This document shows positions 61,101-64,000 of a DNA stretch of 64,000 nt, piece by piece (within the stretch, counting starts at the first letter, position 1; each line of letters starts with the position of its first letter). A program made the translations under genes and the position numbers. Source of the DNA: Hirudo medicinalis (taxonomy: Eukaryota > Annelida > Clitellata > Hirudinida > Hirudinidae); NCBI GenBank assembly GCA_011800805.1, contig MPNW01000064.1, positions 470,546-534,545 on the forward strand. The letters run 5' to 3'. Under the pieces are notes generated by a model. It was not told the origin of the DNA. It saw only the letters and a list, made by a program, of their open reading frames with translations, and ran no database searches.

Positions 61101-63893
61101 TCCTACTTATTTTTTGTTTACGAAGATTTAATGTTATGCGCTTAAAAAAGACGGCCACAGGTAATACTGATTTTGGGATGCAGATTTACTTTCAAATCAA
61201 ACTCTTACGTAGTTTGCAACATATGTCAATGCGAGTTTAAATATCATCGCAGAACGTCTTCTCTCACATTTGCGTAGCCATTTAGCCATCCCATTTAGTG
61301 CTGGGGATCAATTGATGACTACTGCCAATTGCAAGCCTTCTCAACATCATTACATAGCTGAACCAGAGATAGACAAAACTAGCTGTCCATTGGAATGGTG
61401 GCGGAAGTGTACCCCATAACATAGCCTTGGTGCAAAGCTATCAACCAAATACCTAGCTTCTCCAGCAACCACAGTGCCATGTGAACTGTTGTTTTCTTTA
61501 TCTGGGCATGTTGTGAACAGCAAACGTGCCTCCCTGACTCCGGACAACATAAACAGGCTCGTTTGCCTCAGCAACTGGCTGAAAATGGACTACTTGCCAC
61601 AAAAGACTATAAATTACTTAAATGAATAAAATTGATTTTGGTGTAAAAACGAGGTTTATTGGGAAATTGATTGGAAAATAAAATGGTGCGATTAAAAACG
61701 CGTTAACTACGATTTAAAAATTAATCGATCTGCAGCCATAATTAATAGTAATGAATAAGGTAAAAATTGTATAGATGTTAGAAAAAGCAATTATGACAAT
61801 GATTTACAAAGATTGCTGACCATGAATGAGACTAACAGAGGAAGGTTGTGCCAAAACAAGAAGATCCTCAGTTCATTTGTAAAGATAACTATGGGAAGCG
61901 TTATGCCAGCATGCATCCAGTGGGATGGGCCGAATTGCATTGAAAGGTGTTTACCTTGGACACGTGGCAAAGTAGAATTAGAGATGAAAAGGGGAGAGGA
62001 TCTCTAACGAGGTTGTGATGATAATAAAAGAAATAAACATAATCGATAAATGTGCACTTAGCGTTAATTCAACGACTTAACACGTAGCATTTTTCCTAAA
62101 AATACTATAAATATGATTCAGATCTACCAGTTATCATGTAAATCATATAAATATGATTCAGATTTCGATTTCAGTCATTTAAGAACAGAGAACAAAATAA
62201 TCAGTTATCATTTACATTTGCATAATCTGAGTTGCAGCCACATCATCGTTTTCGGCAATATTTTCCCCACAAAAAATTTCAAACAATATCATGCAATTAC
62301 AATTTAGACACTATTATTGCTTGTAATAATCGATGGCATTGCAATTGTTTCCAACGACTAGCAGTGTGCCTGGAAACGGAGGAAATTATGCGCCGAATAT
62401 TTGAAAAGCTAAAAGATTATTTCTCATCATCAGTTTTCATCATCATTAGTTTGCAAATGTTTCCAAAAATCTTCCGACAATGACTGGACTACGAGAATAA
62501 CCAAAAACAATGTGGATCGATATAGGCGCCATCAGGGATTTTCTCGTCACAAAAAGTCACATCGATTTTAACTAATGATCAGTTAGTGATCATTCCACAG
62601 TGGAAAAAGCAATTCTAATCAATCCTCGAAGAAAATAACAGAGCGCTGTTAATCAACACTCATTAAAACGCTCATGTGGCAAAAAAATCTAACATGAGTT
62701 TCCGTTAATGCGGTTCACTTTATAAATAAATTCCAGATTCATGAAAAATATTTTAACATTTTTGTTTTATTAGTTAAAGTTAAGGATAATCTTTAAAAAT
62801 ATCACAAAAGAAAAGTTCACCTGCTGCAAGCATTCGTTGAATTCCTCCAAAATGCTTCTCTCATCAAACATCTTGCCTTGATATTTAAATTCAAAATATT
62901 TATTTACTCTTTTACGGACATGAGGTGGCAATTTCCTGTAAATCATGTATTCCTCCACCTGCTTAAGCTGTAAAATGATCTTTTTTTATAATAAATGGTG
63001 CAGAGAATTTCTCGCCAACTAGACAGTTTATGGCAATAAATACAGTTCATCAAATGTTCTTGCGTGCACAGTATAAGAAAAATTATGAAACACATAATCT
63101 GTATCAATGACAAGATTGCTTCACGTAAAAGAGCGCACATACCTTTTCCCTGTAATGCCTCTTTGAAGAGTCAAAAGACTGAATCAATGTAGTTGCATGC
63201 CCTACAAAAAGAGCATAACAGGTTGACCCAATGAGCATGCTGATCATCGTCAGCCAAATGTCAACTGTATTTGTGGGAGTATTTCTTCCATATCCAATGG
63301 AAAGCATTTGAGATAAGGCACGAAACAAGGACATTGTGTACTGATCCATCCAATGTGCATTCTGAAGGATTCATTCGATGAACTACATGAATATCAACTT
63401 AAGAAAACATCAACACATTTTTATTCAATGTATGCGCACAATAATTTTGTTATCGAGTAAGTCGTAAATCTTTCTTGAATTTCTAACAATGCAATTGGAC
63501 CAGTGCAATTCAATTCCGAGCCATTATTTCCAATTTGCAAAAAAGAAAAACCACCGATATTCAATTCTCATGCAATCCTCTCACTCCACGCTATCTTTTT
63601 CCTTGGCTAAATCAGTTGGGTTAAGAGTTTACGAAAACATTATATCAAAGAAATAAGTTATTACACGTAGTGTTATTATTGGTGTTGTAATCACTTTAAT
63701 TACGGTTAGTGTTATCACTCTCCAAAATTAAAATTGTTCAAACCTCAAGGTTGTCAAGCTTGATCCAACAGTCGGCAGGGAAATCTTGGAGCATAGGAAC
63801 AAACCACAGTAAGCAACCATCCCAATGGCATATGAGGAGAACAATTGAAACCAGATTGAATATTCGCATAAATTTACCAGCAATTGTTAAGAA
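52148..63893 (-). CDS. HCN: HCN hyperpolarization-activated cyclic nucleotide-gated channel, 3' part
   Basis: Five exons on the minus strand are visible: 63893-63744, 63361-63143, 62967-62821, 54279-54036, 52674-52148, encoding the last 428 aa; the N terminus and S1-S4 lie beyond the right edge. In order: S5 ([20 protein letters not shown] and [10 protein letters not shown]), pore helix and filter ([12 protein letters not shown]), S6 ([20 protein letters not shown]), C-linker ([28 protein letters not shown]), cyclic nucleotide-binding domain ([49 protein letters not shown]), then a short tail. The plasma-membrane channel passes Na+ and K+ and is gated by hyperpolarization and cAMP. In the phosphate-binding turn mammalian RRTASV is KRVASV here, so the Thr is lost. 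An 8.5-kb intron (54280-62820) holds transposons and a small open gene model. Confidence 0.92.
53040..53190 (-). repeat. Degenerate copy of the dispersed small DNA element
   Basis: The reverse complement contains GTTCAATTTGGCCATGGAAA and AGCATAAAAAATCAGTC, aligning with the core at 50335 and 26220. It lies in the last HCN intron. Confidence 0.45.
54792..55302. mobile_element. Nested non-autonomous hAT element (511 bp)
   Basis: The ends are TAGGGCTGCGGAAATAATCG and, inverted, TAGGGCTGCGAACGATTAAA, each followed by ATCGATTAATCGATTAA-like subterminal repeats. The 8-bp target duplication AAAAATTG is perfect (54784-54791 and 55303-55310). The interior retains only a short transposase relic, so it is a deletion derivative inserted into the 5' region of the larger hAT. 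Confidence 0.88.
56671..57163. other. Assembly gap of 493 N with identical 97-bp flanks
   Basis: The 97 bases before the gap (56574-56670) are identical to the 97 after it (57164-57260). Removing the Ns and one copy keeps the transposase frame open, so the gap probably holds no missing sequence. Confidence 0.95.
58119..58636 (-). CDS. Unrecognised two-exon open gene model, 113 aa
   Basis: On the minus strand an exon 58636-58519 (118 nt, ending in a CAG|GTATGA donor) joins in phase 1 to 58342-58119 (224 nt, after a TTTCTAAACATCTTAG acceptor), giving an open frame of 113 aa. It starts [10 protein letters not shown] with a basic RRRRRK stretch, then a hydrophilic part ([40 protein letters not shown]) and ends SLRIIQL. 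The base composition of the second exon (GC-richer) and its good splice borders look like real coding sequence. I recognise no family. It lies in the long HCN intron on the HCN strand, so it could be a nested gene, an alternative HCN exon pair, or a relic. Its stop codon is only 23 bp from the target duplication of the hAT element. The first Met is not certain. Confidence 0.45.
58637..60439. other. HCN intron sequence, nothing recognised
   Basis: AT-rich intron. A 96-codon open frame at 59322-59612 (-), preceded by a Lys/Ser-rich frame starting near 59630, is charged but matches nothing I know. Confidence 0.4.
60440..60625 (+). repeat. Diverged repeat sharing GGGTTGCGTTCC and CCAGCTC blocks
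   Basis: CACAGGGTTGCGTTCCTCC and, further on, CCAGCTCGTCTGGAGCTCCC resemble parts of the repeat at 18830-18975. The middle, with a GGCGGTGGTGGT run, is unrelated. Confidence 0.35.
60918..61740 (+). mobile_element. hAT deletion derivative with hATC remnant
   Basis: Ends TAGGGCTGCAGAT and ATCTGCAGCCATA are inverted repeats, flanked by ATTAATAA / ATTAATAG (7 of 8 match), an hAT-type target duplication. Plus-strand frames keep a BED-finger start ([13 protein letters not shown]) fused by deletion to the C-terminal dimerisation block [20 protein letters not shown] followed by [20 protein letters not shown], typical of ZBED1-like hAT transposases. The catalytic core is missing. It shares the GGGCTGC terminus with the nested element at 54792 but differs in subterminal sequence (GTTAACG instead of ATCGATTAA). 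Confidence 0.85.
61741..62820. other. HCN intron sequence with a short direct repeat
   Basis: ATAAATATGATTCAGAT occurs twice (about 62108 and 62148). Otherwise no feature is seen. Confidence 0.4.
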
Positions 63894-64000
63894 CTGCAAA
63901 TTATTAATCAGAATAACTTTTTATCGAAATTAAGCCATCTAATCTGACCTGCTCATTAAGAAAAAGTTTATCTTAATAATTATTATTAATATTATCCTAG

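Noticed and set aside
1..64000. CRISPR arrays, operons, prophage or other prokaryotic features
   Set aside because: No regularly spaced repeats or prokaryotic gene organisation; genes are spliced animal genes.

Overview
The window is nuclear DNA from a bilaterian invertebrate animal. It is AT-rich, its genes carry many introns with GT-AG borders (the shortest about 58-67 bp), and it holds animal-only gene families (a Scratch zinc-finger factor, an HLX homeobox gene, a receptor guanylyl cyclase, an HCN channel) among decayed transposons. I cannot place it below that level. All gene models were read by eye from reading frames, splice borders, phase matching and family similarity; no transcript or database evidence was available.

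Layout. 1-4416: no gene seen. 4417-5924 (+): Scratch-type SNAG/C2H2 factor, 2 exons. 8286-12154 (+): EFCAB14-like single-pass coiled-coil protein, 8 exons. 15.1-22.4 kb: a repeat field (tRNA-like SINE head, decayed R2-like LINE, 82-bp inverted repeats, LINE fragment). 23025-24694 (+): HLX homeobox gene, 3 exons. 26986-31881 (+): COG2, 17 exons, 741 aa. 32983-34024 (-): EMG1/NEP1, 6 exons, convergent with COG2. 34.4-38.8 kb: a decayed Merlin transposon, a LINE of the RNase H-bearing I/R1-like group, and a tRNA-like sequence. 39113-49161 (-): receptor guanylyl cyclase, 23 exons, about 1701 aa with an unusual C-terminal extension of about 500 aa. 50950-51943 (+): UPF0047/YjbQ-family gene, 7 exons including a 20-nt microexon. 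52148-63893 (-): the 3' part of an HCN channel gene running off the right edge. Its 8.5-kb intron holds an hAT transposon with a nested second hAT element, an unrecognised two-exon ORF of 113 aa on the same strand, and another hAT deletion derivative.

The genes serve unrelated housekeeping (Golgi tethering, ribosome assembly), signalling (cGMP synthesis, cation channel) and developmental roles; nothing suggests an operon or a joint pathway. The most noteworthy items are a false assembly gap inside the hAT transposase (identical 97-bp flanks), the nested 113-aa two-exon ORF, a 54-bp tandem duplication that copies a COG2 splice donor, a Scratch protein lacking its fifth finger, an EFCAB14 homolog without its EF-hand, and the long cyclase tail.
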